Shown one piece after another: positions 44,251-55,098 of a DNA stretch of 64,000 nt (position 1 is the first letter of the stretch; every line of letters starts with the position of its first letter). The position numbers and the translations under genes were made by a program. The notes under the pieces were generated by a model. It did no database searches. It saw only the letters and a list, made by a program, of their open reading frames with translations, and was not told where the DNA came from. Origin of the DNA: Neoechinorhynchus agilis (lineage: Eukaryota > Acanthocephala); NCBI GenBank assembly GCA_051530055.1, contig CM121342.1:4588001-4652000 (forward strand), read 5' to 3'.

Positions 44251-45539
44251 TCTAAAGAAGTCGATGCAAAAGATGCAAGTAGCACAAATCAGCGACTCTA
44301 TCTAGACATTGCACATTAAAGCTCAAAAGATGAGGTTCTTAAAATGAATAGAGTGCAATAGGAACCATTTTGTTTTTATAACGATCACGTAACTTTCGCT
44401 GGTGTAGCACTTTCAACGACCTTGAATATTAATGAGACCCTTTTGTTATCCAGCAAACAGATCGGCCTTGTTTCACTTGGGAGTAAGAGATGGCATATCA
44501 AATCCGTTACAGTCGGACTCGCTGGTGCAGCTGTCACAATCTATGATACCTGACATTGATAATCTCGTAAGCTTTGAACAAATCTTCTACTCTAACGTAA
44601 AGTTTTTACTAAAAAAAGGAACATCTTTACTTTTAAAACACAAACAAAAATTGAAATTATCGTCAAAAATGCATCCAGCTTTAAAGCTTTGTGCTCATTG
44701 ATTAGATACAGTAAAAAAACCGGGATTCGTCAACGAAACCAAACATTCATTTCTATTGAACATCAAAAAAGAAAATCCTTGGGGATTAGAGAGTTTGAGA
44801 TGTGTGATAATCATAATCTCACGCATCCGGATAGAAAATATGTTCTATTGAACGCCTGGAAACGAAATATCTTAGATCAAATGTCTTATTCGCCAACAAA
44901 AAACGGGCTAATAACTATTAAGGAAGTTTATCAATGCAAAAGCAAGTCCTTTAGGAATTGCGCAAGTCCTCAAAGGATGCTCATTTTTAGAATGGTTCCT
45001 ACCCGAATGTCTTTTCCCGATCCTACCGCTAACACTTAAGATAGATTTCAGCGAAAAACAAGTTATTCCATTGGTTCTGAGGATTCTGCTCTACATTATA
45101 ACCACATAATCTGAATTAGATTTGTCCGATGACTTTCGTTTGAGTTCACTCGGCTTCAAATACGACTAGACCGAAAACGATTAAATCCGAAATTGTTGTA
45201 ACTGTTCCGTAATATTACTGTCGATGCGATCGACGGAGACGCATTGATATGACGAACCTCAGCTCTTTTGAGAGCAGAATAGCTGATATAGCAAGTGAAA
45301 AGAAGTGCTGATATAGTGCCTCAATAGAAAAGAATTATGTTTAAATACGACTAGAAACGTGCCTAGAAAATGCTGAGTATTTTGTCCTATTCGAAACTAA
45401 AGAAATCGTCCTCATTTTCTACAAAGATTTCTCCTAGTGATAGTTTTAAAACTTTAAACTCTTTTCTGCATTCAAACTTTGTGCGACACACGAGCGCAAA
45501 CTCATTTCCAATACGCACAATCATTTTGTGTCGATTCCA
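44251..45539. other. Intergenic region with a diverged satellite A unit and a possible exon
   Basis: At 44755-44850 the text aaatccttggggattagaga, ctcacgcatccggatagaaa is an old solitary copy of satellite A. A plus-strand frame from ATG 44432 (RSALFHLGVRDGISNPLQSD) ends in a strong donor (CTC|gtaagc) at about 44568 and could be a first exon, but no partner exon was identified. Otherwise AT-rich and without features. Confidence 0.35.
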
Positions 45540-45860
45540 TTAGCCATTCTTTGTAATATTACTACTCCGGCCCATGAGTACTCCGACGAGAATTGCGATT
45601 ATCAACCAATATACCAGACTCACAAGCCAATCAGTCCAATGAGTCGTTAGTTCGGGTAACTTCTCTTCGGCTTCTTGGCGATACACGGGATCCCGCAATC
45701 TCCGTCGGGCGTTCAATCTTCTCCTTAGACCTGGCTCAGGAGGAAGTGGTTCTTCAATGATTTTAGTACATAAATCGTTTAAGAGATCGAAAACGTCGCG
45801 ATCAATGCGAACCTTATCGTTGTAGTCTTCTATAACGCGAGTAAGGACACTTGGACCGAA
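45540..45860 (-). CDS. 3' exon with C-terminal membrane anchor; candidate last exon of SLMAP
   Basis: Open from an acceptor at 45861 (actgtcaaag) to a stop at 45540: FGPSVLTRVIEDYNDKV, LLNDLCTKIIEEPLPPEP, an Arg-rich stretch (LRRRLNARRRLRD), then one span (LVSLVYWLIIAILVGVLMG) and a short tail. This is a tail-anchored C-terminus. The upstream SLMAP frame (48297-49439, same strand) lacks the tail anchor that defines SLMAP, and only a satellite array lies between, as in other long introns of the window. A phase-0 donor (GAT|gtcttatc) exists near 48345. The link is inference; the exon itself is well supported as coding. Confidence 0.45.
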   Translation of the reverse strand, partial: FGPSVLTRVIEDYNDKVRIDRDVFDLLNDLCTKIIEEPLPPEPGLRRRLNARRRLRDPVYRQEAEEKLPELTTHWTDWLVSLVYWLIIAILVGVLMGRSSNITKNG

Positions 45861-45984
45861 CTTTGACAGTGTTTTTATCGGTCACTTTTGGAGAATTCAA
45901 GTACGGTTTATTTAAGGAACATTTAAAATTTTAAGATAAAAATAACCTAAGCTCATCGCACAATAGGCGGATTTTTTTTTCGAA

Positions 45985-48165
45985 ATCATTCATTCCAGGA
46001 AAAAAGAGGGCAAGACTTTTTAGTAAAATACTAAAAACTTTAAGACAAATCTACGCTCATTGCACAATGAGCGGATTTTTAAATTATTGATTCCTCAACA
46101 AAAAGGGCAAGACTTTTTAGTAAAACACTAAAAACTTTAAGACCAAAATCTACGCTCGTTGCACAATGGGCGGATTTTTAAATTTTTTATTGATTCCTCA
46201 ACAAAAAGGGCAAGACTTTTTAGTAAAACACTAAAAACTTTAAGAGAAAAATCTACGCTCATTGCACAATGGGCGGATTTTTTAAATCATTCATTCCAGG
46301 AAAAAAAGGGCAAGACTTTTTAGTAAAATACTAAAAACTTTAAGACAAAAATCTACGCTCATTGCACAATGAGCGGATTTTTAAATTTTTTATTGATTCC
46401 TCAACAAAAAGGGCAAGACTTTTTAGTAAAACACTAAAAACTTTAAGACCAAAATCTACGCTCGTTGCACAATGGGCGGATTTTTAAATTTTTATTGATT
46501 CCTCAACAAAAAGGGCAAGACTTTTTAGTAAAACACTAAAAACTTAAGAGAAAAATCTACGCTCATTGCACAATGGGCGGATTTTTAAATTTTTTATTGA
46601 TTCCTCAAAAAAAGGGCAAGACTTTTTAGTAAAATACTAAAAACTTTAAGACAAAAATCTACGCTCATTGCACAATGAGCGGATTTTTAAATTTTTTTAT
46701 TGATTCCTCAACAAAAAGGGCAAGACTTTTTAGTAAAACACTAAAAACTTTAAGACCAAAATCTACGCTCATTGCACAATGGGCGGATTTTTAAATTTTT
46801 TATTGATTCCTCAGAAAAAGGGCAAGACTTTTTAGTAAAATACTAAAAACTTAAGAGAAAAATCTACGCTCATTGCACAATGAGCGAATTTTTAAATTTT
46901 TTATTGATTCCTCAAAAAAAGGGCAAGACTTTTTAGTAAAATACTAAAAACTTTAAGAGAAAAATCTACGCTCATTGCACAATGAGCGGATTTTTAAATT
47001 TTTTATTGATTCCTCAGAAAAAGGGCAAGACTTTTTAGTAAAATACTAAAAACTTTAAGAGAAAAATCTACGCTCATTGCACAATGGGCGGATTTTTAAA
47101 TTTTTTATTGATTCCTCAACAAAAAGGGCAAGACTTTTTAGTAAAATACTAAAAACTTTAAGACAAAAATCTACGCTCATTGCACAATGGGCGGATTTTT
47201 AAATTTTTTATTGATTCCTCAGAAAAAGGGCAAGACTTTTTAGTAAAATACTAAAAACTTTAAGAGAAAAATCTACGCTCATTGCACAATGGGATTTTTA
47301 AATTATTGATTCCTCAGAAAAAGGGCAAGACTTTTTAGTAAAATACTAAAAACTTAAGACAAAAATCTACGCTCATTGCACAATGAGCGGATTTTTAAAT
47401 TTTTTATTGATTCCTCAGAAAAAGGGCAAGACTTTTTAGTAAAACACTAAAAACTTAAGACAAAAATCTACGCTCATTGCACAATGAGCGGATTTTTAAA
47501 TTTTTTATTGATTCCTCAAAAAAAGGGCAAGACTTTTTAGTAAAATACTAAAAACTTTAAGAGAAAAATCTACGCTCATTGCACAATGTTTTTTTTTTTT
47601 GTTTGAATGGCGGATTTTTAAATTTTTTATTGATTCCTCAGAAAAAGGGCAAGACTTTTTAGTAAAATACTAAAAACTTTAAGAAAAAATCTACGCTCAT
47701 TGCACAATGGCGGATTTTTAAATTTTTTATTGATTCCTCAAAAAAGGGCAAGACTTTTTAGTAAAATACTAAAAACTTTAAGACAAAAATCTACGCTCAT
47801 TGCACAATGGGCGGATTTTTAAATTTTTTATTGATTCCTCAAAAAAAGGGCAAGACTTTTTAGTAAAACACTAAAAACTTAAGACAAAAATCTACGCTCA
47901 TTGCACAATGAGCGGATTTTTAAATTTTTTATTGATTCCTCAAAAAAAGGGCAAGACTTTTTAGTAAAATACTAAAAACTTTAAGAGGAAAATCTACGCT
48001 CATTGCACAATGGGCGGATTTTTAAATTTTTTATTGATTCCTCAACAAAAAGGGCAAGACTTTTTAGTAAAACACTAAAAACTTTAAGAGAAAAAATCTA
48101 CGCTCATTGCACAATGAGCGGATTTTTAAATTTTTTATTGATTCCTCAACAAAAAGGATTAAAAC
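45985..48165. repeat. ~103-bp satellite with palindromic core, about 21 units
   Basis: Unit with gggcaagactttttagtaaa, tactaaaaactttaaga, ctacgctcattgcacaatg and attgattcctcaa. The core tttttagta-aaa-tactaaaaa can fold back on itself. Variants (cactaaa versus tactaaa; gagcgg versus gggcgg) alternate, hinting at higher-order units. One unit at 47588-47606 contains a T/G-only run. Lies between SLMAP and the tail-anchor exon. Confidence 0.92.
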
Positions 48166-48296
48166 CACTTTAAAGCGACAAAAAATATATTACGTTTGTG
48201 GTATTTTAGCGTATTTTAAGAAAAATCATCCAATGAATTTTATTTTTGAACAAAATTCTGACGTTTGTTCAAAGAGTATTTTAAATTTGAATTAGT

Positions 48297-49439
48297 TTAA
48301 AAAAATAGTTCAAAAGCGACAAGAGATAAGACATCATCTAAAATAAGAGCGTTATTAGTTTTAGTTTGCAGTCTAGTTTCAATTTCGCTATTGAGCGCAG
48401 CTTCGACGATTCTTTGAGCAGCTCTACAATCCACTTGAAGTATTTCAATTTGGCGTTCTTTAAGTTCTACTTCTCGTCTAAGATCGAAAAGTTGAGCATA
48501 GACTCGTTCCATTTCTCGTTTAAAAACTCGATTTTGTTCATAGACGCAATTTTCGTGTTGTTGTTGTTGTCGTTTTGGCTTTGAGCACCGTTCTTCAAGT
48601 TCTGCAACTCTCATAAGAAGTGTATCTTCACTTAAACTAGCCTTCCAATTGTTTTCGGATTCTTCATTAAGATTCGTACAGCATTGATTGAGTTGATCAA
48701 TTCTATGAGAGATAATCTTTTGCATTTCAAGGCAATGTTCCATGATAAGCCTAAGACGAAGACGATCATCTTCAGTACTCCATCGTTCACAAACGACACC
48801 ATTCGACGGCGATTCAGGTCGGCATGGATGTAGGCGTCCAGAGTTGTTGAATAAAAGTGCTCGGACACTGACACATCGATGAGTAATGCTTTCTTCGGTT
48901 CCGGATCCGCCGCTGGTAGTGACATCCATTCCGAATCGAAGGACATCGCATGAGTAAATCCGATGAGGTTTAGACGCTTCGAGTCGGACGTCGTTTAAAT
49001 AAGTTCCATTGGACGAATTAGTGTCCACCAAATAAAAATGACCGGATTCGTGGTCGAATGAAAGTTTCGCGTGGTTTCGAGACATTACTCGAGCCTCGAA
49101 GAGAGCGTTCGTCACTTCGGGAACTCCGTCCGTTGTCGATCGAGATATCACCAAAGTGTGACTAAATGAACAAACTCTGTACGGAAGCAGGTTAGATGGA
49201 GCCGTAGATGATACCAATCGAGTTTGTTGACCCAATAAATTCTGATTTATCGATACCAAAATCGCAATCGCTCCACCGCCATTGTCACTCAATCTACTCA
49301 TTGGCTGATGCCCAACTGCGTTCGGCGATGTAAGAGTATTCATTCCATAGGCGAATTGTGCGACTTTGTACACACACAAAACAAAATTCGATTCTTCTGT
49401 CTTTAACCTCTCAATCAATTCATAAATTAAAGAAAACAT
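48297..49439 (-). CDS. SLMAP: SLMAP-like FHA and coiled-coil protein (STRIPAK component)
   Basis: SLMAP is the FHA-domain adaptor of the STRIPAK phosphatase complex that restrains Hippo signalling. The 380-residue frame has an FHA domain at about 85-185 with the phosphopeptide-binding signature: ISRSTTDG, ARVMSRNHAKLSFDHESGHF, DTNSSNGTYLN and FGMDVT, closest to the SRNHA...SSNGT...FGVDV pattern of SLMAP. Then a Cys/Trp region and a SLMAP-like segment NWKASLSEDTLLMRVAELEE, followed by coiled coil (REMERVYAQLFDLRREVELKE). It lacks the long coiled coil and the tail anchor of vertebrate SLMAP; the anchor may be the exon at 45540-45860. The last 15 residues, hydrophobic and closed by a stop near the satellite, may be intron read-through. 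Confidence 0.85.
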   Translation of the reverse strand: MFSLIYELIERLKTEESNFVLCVYKVAQFAYGMNTLTSPNAVGHQPMSRLSDNGGGAIAILVSINQNLLGQQTRLVSSTAPSNLLPYRVCSFSHTLVISRSTTDGVPEVTNALFEARVMSRNHAKLSFDHESGHFYLVDTNSSNGTYLNDVRLEASKPHRIYSCDVLRFGMDVTTSGGSGTEESITHRCVSVRALLFNNSGRLHPCRPESPSNGVVCERWSTEDDRLRLRLIMEHCLEMQKIISHRIDQLNQCCTNLNEESENNWKASLSEDTLLMRVAELEERCSKPKRQQQQHENCVYEQNRVFKREMERVYAQLFDLRREVELKERQIEILQVDCRAAQRIVEAALNSEIETRLQTKTNNALILDDVLSLVAFELFF

Positions 49440-49499
49440 AACATTAAACTCATCGATTAGTGAGGTGAGCGATCAATGAAACCATCAAAAGCTGCTTTG

Positions 49500-51140
49500 T
49501 TCAGAATCGACAATGATAGAAAATCCTTCGGGATGATAGACTTGGATTTGTGGATACCATAATCCCACGCGTCCGGATAAAATATATTTTGAGATATTTC
49601 CAAAAAGATTAATTCTCATCCGAGTCATTGCTTCTCAAGCTTGTTACCGAACTTAATCTTTTTGGAAATATCCAAAAATAAAATATATTTTATCCGCGGG
49701 CGGATAATGATCTCCACAAATCCAACATTACGAAATTATTCATCCAGAAAAAGAAAAAATCCTTCGGGATGATAGACTTGGATTTGTGGATGCCATAATC
49801 CCACGCGTCCGGATAAATTTTATTTTGAGATATTTCCAAAAAGATTAATTCTCATCCGAGTCATTGCTTCTCAAGCTTGTTACCGAACTTAATCTTTTTG
49901 GAAATATCCAAAAATAAAATATATTTTATCCGCGGGCGGATAATGATCTCCACAAATCCAACATTACGAAATTATTCATCCAGAAAAAGAAAAAATCCTT
50001 CGGGATGATAGACTTGGATTTGTGGATGCCATAATCCCACGCGTCCGGATAAATTTTATTTTGAGATATTTCCAAAAAGATTAATTCTCATCCGAGTCAT
50101 TGCTTCTCAAGCTTGTTACCGAACTTAATCTTTTTGGAAATATCCAAAAATAAAATATATTTTATCCGCGGGCGGATAATGATCTCCACAAATCCAACAT
50201 TACGAAATTATTCATCCAGAAAAAGAAAAAATCCTTCGGGATGATAGACTTGGATTTGTGGATGCCATAAACCCACGCGTCCGGATAAATTTTATTTTGA
50301 GATATTTCCAAAAAGATTAATTCTCATCCGAGTCATTGCTTCTCAAGCTTGTTACCGAACTTAATCTTTTTGGAAATATCCAAAAATAAAATATATTTTA
50401 TCCGCGGGCGGATAATGATCTCCACAACTCCAACATTACGAAATTATTCATCCAGAAAAAGAAAAAATCCTTCGGGATGATAGACTTGGATTTGTGGATG
50501 CCATAATCCCACGCGTCCGGATAAATTTTATTTTGAGATATTTCCAAAAAGATTAATTCTCATCCGAGTCATTGCTTCTCAAGCTTGTTACCGAACTTAA
50601 TCTTTTTGGAAATATCCAAAAATAAAATATATTTTATCCGCGGGAGGATAATGATCTCCACAACTCCAACATTACGAAATTATTCATTAAAAGAGAGAAA
50701 ATCCTTCTTGATGATAGACTTGGATTTGTGGATACCATAATCCCACGCGTCCGGATAAAATATATTTTGAGATATTTCCAAAAAGATTAATCCTCATCCG
50801 AGTCATTGCTTCTCAAGCTTGTTACCGAACTTAATCTTTTTGGAAATATCCAAAAATAAAATATATTTTATGCGCGGGAGGATAATGATCGCCACAACTC
50901 CAACATTACGAAATTATTCATCAAAAAAGAAAAAATCCTTCGGGATGATAGACTTGGATTTGTGGATACCATAATCCCACGCGTCCGGATAAAATATATT
51001 TTGAGATATTTCCAAAAAGATTAATCCTCATCCGAGTCATTGTTTCTCAAGTTTGTTACCGAACTTAATCTTTTTGGAAATATCCAAAAATAAAATATAT
51101 TTTATCCGCGGCTGGATAATGATCTCCTGCCACACATCTC
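49500..51140. repeat. Satellite A (~240-bp, hairpin core), 7 units
   Basis: Head-to-tail units: aatccttcgggatgatagac, cacgcgtccggataaa, gagatatttccaaaaagatt, catccgagtcattgcttctc, aatctttttggaaatatcc, atattttatccg. The middle units are almost identical, the outer ones diverged, as expected of unequal exchange. The arms around catccgagtcattg are inverted repeats of about 40 bp, so each unit can fold into a hairpin. An eroded piece is at 51165-51215. Confidence 0.93.
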
Positions 51141-51434
51141 AAACTTTATTGTGTTATCAAGAGAGAAAATCCTTCGGGATTATAGAGTTTGAGACTTACG
51201 CATTCATGTGATTTAACATGAATCCATAATTTTTTTAGTAAGAGAAAGTAACAAAACTACTTGAGCAATCTAATTACCGAGTCCATAATTAGCTTTAATT
51301 TGTAAGAGATTCCATGGGTTTTCTCATATTAAACAACTGTCCATCGAGAAAGTACTAAAAAGTTCATTGAAACGAAGTGTTTATTTTCTTAGAGGTTATA
51401 AATAATAATAGATATTCCGGGTTTTTTGGTATGT

Positions 51435-51660
51435 CCATTGGAGTTGGGAATATCTGGACGGGGAGATATTTGTTCAGGTTGGGAATATCCGGTCTTGGGG
51501 AGATGTCCATTCGGGTTGGGAATATCCGGTCTGAGGAGATATCCATTGGAGTTGGGAATATCCGGTCTGAGGAGATGTCCATTCGGGTTGGGAATATCCG
51601 GTCTAAGGAGATATCCATTCGGGTTGGGAATATCCGGTCTGGGGGAGATGTCCGTTCGGG
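51435..51660 (+). repeat. 36-bp minisatellite, 6 units, in frame with RPUSD1
   Basis: Unit gttgggaatatccggtctga plus ggagatatccattcg, 36 bp, so each unit adds 12 residues (SIRVGNIRSEEI). The frame runs open into RPUSD1 at 51719. The acceptor-like ttttag just before that ATG and the absence of this text in RPUSD proteins suggest it is 5' flanking DNA, not an N-terminal extension. Confidence 0.8.
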
Positions 51661-51718
51661 TGTGAAAGTTGGTGATTATTGTTTTCAGGAGCGCTTCCTC
51701 CGGTTCATTTATTTTAGA

Positions 51719-52882
51719 ATGAACATTTCAGCTCTATATGGAATAATGTCTACACCTCAGTGGATTCACAAGGCATCCAGTTGGCACCGTTCCATCCGCT
51801 TTCCGAAGAGAACTGATGAAGACATTAAAATTCGATACATAAGCGACAATTTAGTGGTTTCCGAGAAGCAAGAAGGAGTGGTTGTTCAATCGGTTATGGA
51901 CCAAAGTCACACAAGTCTCTTAATTTCTAAACTTCACCGTTCTTATGGTCAGATGAAACTATTTCCAGTGCATCGATTAGACCAATGCACCAGCGGTCTT
52001 GTTTGCTATGCCTTAAACGTGGAAACAGCTCGTGAGGTGGGCCACTTGATGGAAAGAAGGTCGATGGCAATACAAAAAGAGTATACAGCGCTAGTATTTG
52101 GCCATGTTCAACAAGCTTCGAAGCAAGAATGGAATTCCATTTATCAAAAATTGGGCAGAAAAAATCCATTTTCGTGTTTTGTTGACGCAATAGAAGATGG
52201 AAAGGATTCCATGACGATGGCGAAGATTCTTGAACGCGGATATTATGAAGGGGAGCGAGCCACAAAGCTCGTTTTACAAATCGCGAATTTACGGATCCTC
52301 ACATTTTTTGACGTTTTATCCAGAACAAAAAGAAATATTTCCCCGATCGTCGTGAATCTTGGAAAGTGAAATGCTTTTGAACTTTTGTCGACAGTTTCTG
52401 ATCAACCTTCTTTAAATTTGCTTTGTTCCTATAAAAATTTGGTTCATTTTGGCCTTAAATCTCCGCAGTTTCGAATGAACCTTCTGAACTTTGCTTGATC
52501 CTTAAAAATTCGTACATTTGGCCTTAAATCTCAGCAGTTCGCTGACACGAACTTTCGGTTAGTTTCGTCCGTAAACTCTGCAATGATAAGACTGTTGACC
52601 GGTCGTCGTCATCAAATTCGCGTTCATCTTTCTTCAATTGGCCATCCGATCATTGGCGATCTGATGTACAATCGAGACGGTGAAATGATTAATGTTAATG
52701 AATACGGTTTTCGGGTCGGATCAAATTAAACCGGATTCACTTTTCGACGCAACAAAAACCTGCTTTCATTCATGATTCCGCGGACAATGCTCCATGCAAG
52801 CCGACTTCGAATTAAGACAAGTTCTGACGACGTGGACATTCGTTCTTTTGATAACTTCCATTTGAAAAACATTGAATTTTAA
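51719..52882 (+). CDS. RPUSD1: RluA-family RNA pseudouridine synthase (RPUSD1-like)
   Basis: Converts uridine to pseudouridine in RNA. Start ATG at 51719, directly after ttttag. Motifs: [19 protein letters not shown], the catalytic-Asp signature [41 protein letters not shown], then after short introns (one from about 52273 to an acceptor at 52321, another ending at the ggttag near 52553) [34 protein letters not shown] and [14 protein letters not shown]. The order and the RLLTGRRHQ and MLHA-LRI blocks fit RPUSD1. One in-frame TAA at 52727-52729 interrupts the last exon, with no AG acceptor available to splice it out; see findings. First gene of a four-gene plus-strand run; IMP3 begins 43 bp after its stop. 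Confidence 0.86.
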
Positions 52883-52925
52883 CTTTTTACGGTCCATAAC
52901 CTTTGTTTTCGTCTTTTTTTAGACA
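52883..52925 (+). other. 43-bp intercistronic spacer ending in a 3' splice-site-like tract
   Basis: Between the RPUSD1 stop and the IMP3 ATG there are only 43 bases, ending in a T-rich tract and ag (cttttttttag|ACA) 4 bases before the ATG. This is too short for an independent promoter and polyadenylation unit, and is typical of a trans-splice acceptor in an operon. Confidence 0.6.
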
Positions 52926-54941
52926 ATGGGACTTAAACTTCGCTATCACGAGAGTAAGCTGCTTAAGAAACACAATTTCCTTAAATGGGAGATCGATGGA
53001 AACAATCTACACGAGAACAGAATAATGTTGCGGTACAGAATTCCGAAGCGGGAAGATTACACAATGTGAGTGCTCTTTAATCGATTCCTCCCAATAAATT
53101 GGGACTTTAAACTATTCGGATAAGAGATTTTTATCAGATTACCGAAAACCCAATATGATTTATTTAGTTTTTTAAAGCTGAACTACAGATATCAAAGTTC
53201 TTAATGTTCGCGGGGAATTTGTTAAAAAAGGCAAAACGAGAGAAAAGTCTATATTTTTTTGGTTTTTTCGTTGAAAAATAATCACTTATTTGATATCTGT
53301 ATCTCATTGGGCACATTTGCGTTTTCGCCGATAGGTCTCTGATTCTCTTGAGAAACAGTAGTTGAGCAGGAAAGTTTTTTCGGAAATATCCAAAAATAAA
53401 ATATATTTTATGCGCGGGAGGATAATGATCTCCTCAACTCCAACATTACGAAATTTTCATTAAAAGAGAGAAAATCCTTTTTGATGATAGACTTGGATTT
53501 GCGGATGCCATAATCCCACGCGTCCGGATAAAATATATTTTGAGATATTTCCAAAAAGATTAATCCTCATCCGAGTCATTGCTTCTCAAGTTTGTTACCG
53601 AACTTAATCTTTTCGGAAATATCCAAAAATAAAATATATTTTATCCGTAGGCGGATAATGAATTCCACAGCTCCAACATTACGAAATTATTCATCCAGAA
53701 AAACAAAAAATCCTCCGGGGTGATAGACTTGGATTTGTGGATTCCATAATCCCACGCGTCCGGATAAAATATATTTTGAGATATTTCCAAAAAGATTAAT
53801 CCTCATCCGAGTCATTGTTTCTCAAGTTTGTTACGGAACTTAATCTTTTTGGAAATATCCAAAAATAAAATATATTTTATCCGTAGGCGGATAATGATCT
53901 CCACAACTCCAACATTACGAAATTATTCATCCAGAAAAAGAAAAAATCCTTCTTGATGATAGACTTGGATTTGCGGATACCATAATCCCACGCGTCCGGA
54001 TAAATTTTATTTTGAGATATTTCCAAAAAGATTAATTCTCATCCGAGTCATTGCTTCTCAAGCTTGTTACCGAACTTAATCTTTTTGGAAATATCCAAAA
54101 ATAAAATATATTTTATCCGCGGGCGGATAATGATCTCCACAACTCCAACATTACGAAATCATTCATCCAGAAAAAGAAAAAATCCTTCGGGATGATAGAC
54201 TTGGATTTGTGGATGCCATAATCCCACGCGTCCGGATAAAATATATTTTGAGATATTTCCAAAAAGATTAATCCTCATCCGAGTCATTGTTTCTCAGGCT
54301 TGTTACCGAACTTAATCTTTTTGGAAATATCCAAAAATATATTTTATCCGCTTAAGGCTGGGAAAATCTGGACTAATTTTCGGTATTTTATAAAGCTACA
54401 ATCAATTGAGTCGCAACATAAGAGATGTCGCTACTAAGATACGATCTATTGATCCAGAAGATCCATTCAGAGCTCTGGCAACAGATACATTACTCACTAA
54501 ACTGTAAGTCTTTTTTCTCTCTCAAGAAACAAACAAGATTTGTCCAGGTACGACATGGGTCTTATCGCACAAAAAAAGGATCTTGAGCTGGTTAGCAGAG
54601 TGAACGCGAGCAGTTTTTGCCGGTACGAGGTTTTTTTCTACGTTTGTTGAACTATCAAGTTTTTAATTAGACGTCGTTTGCCGGTTGTTATGCATCGATC
54701 AGGAATGGTGGAACATCTTAAAATGGCAGTTAAGTACGTTCAACACGGTCATGTTCGAATCGGGCCTGATATTATCAAAGATCCAGCTTTCTTGGTCACG
54801 AGGTTCATTTTTACTTCTGTTGAAAGATTCCCACTTGAATATAGACAAATGGAAGACCATTTGACATGGGTCGACTCATCTGCCATCAAGAAAAAGATTC
54901 AATCATACAATGATCAAGAAGATGATTTCGAAGGAATCTAA
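52926..54941 (+). CDS. IMP3: U3 small nucleolar ribonucleoprotein IMP3
   Basis: Component of the SSU processome in the nucleolus, needed for 18S rRNA maturation. Five exons: 52926-53065, 54396-54503, 54548-54622, 54671-54802, 54845-54941. The protein reads MGLKLRYHESKLLKKHNFLK, IPKREDYT|IYNQLSRNIRD, LLTKLYDMGLIAQ, ASSFCRRRLPVV, an S4 RNA-binding domain (EHLKMAVKYVQHGHVRIGPD, DPAFLVTR) and the C-terminal HLTWVDSSAIKKKIQSYN, EEDDFEGI-like end, nearly collinear with animal IMP3 (about 184 residues). Introns 2-4 are 42-48 bp; intron 1 is 1.3 kb and is mostly satellite A. Intron 4 (54803-54844) is 42 bp with no stop, so retention would keep the frame. Confidence 0.95.
53372..54352. repeat. Satellite A array inside IMP3 intron 1, about 4 units
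   Basis: Same unit as 49500-51140, cut off within the hairpin arm on both sides. It lies wholly between the IMP3 donor at 53066 and acceptor at 54395. The right edge ends in atattttatccgcttaagg about 40 bp before the acceptor. Confidence 0.93.
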
Positions 54942-55098
54942 ATAAATCCCCCTATTTTAAAACTGCTCGTATCTTGTCTCAAATATTGTTTCTGTTTCAA
55001 AAAGGAATTCACAGAATGATTAGCATCAAACGTATTCGTTGGGGAATGTGCAAAAGTATTTCTAATTTTAAAATTCCCGATCCCCCTTTTTTAGACAG

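Noticed and set aside
44689-45039. 116-codon plus-strand frame
   Set aside because: Its first half is an eroded satellite A unit, and the rest shows no recognisable domain.
45985-48165. CRISPR-like array of regularly spaced repeats
   Set aside because: There are no unique spacers; the whole unit repeats. The genes around it are eukaryotic.
51377-51718. N-terminal extension of RPUSD1 encoded by the 36-bp minisatellite
   Set aside because: Although in frame, the text has no counterpart in the family, and an acceptor-like ttttag lies just before the family-consistent ATG.
52260-52600. Noncanonical intron in RPUSD1 (junction apparently lacking GT-AG)
   Set aside because: Reading the acceptor at ggttag (near 52553) and a 53-bp intron after KL gives a normal GT-AG path that restores [16 protein letters not shown] in frame. 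Only the later in-frame TAA remains unexplained.
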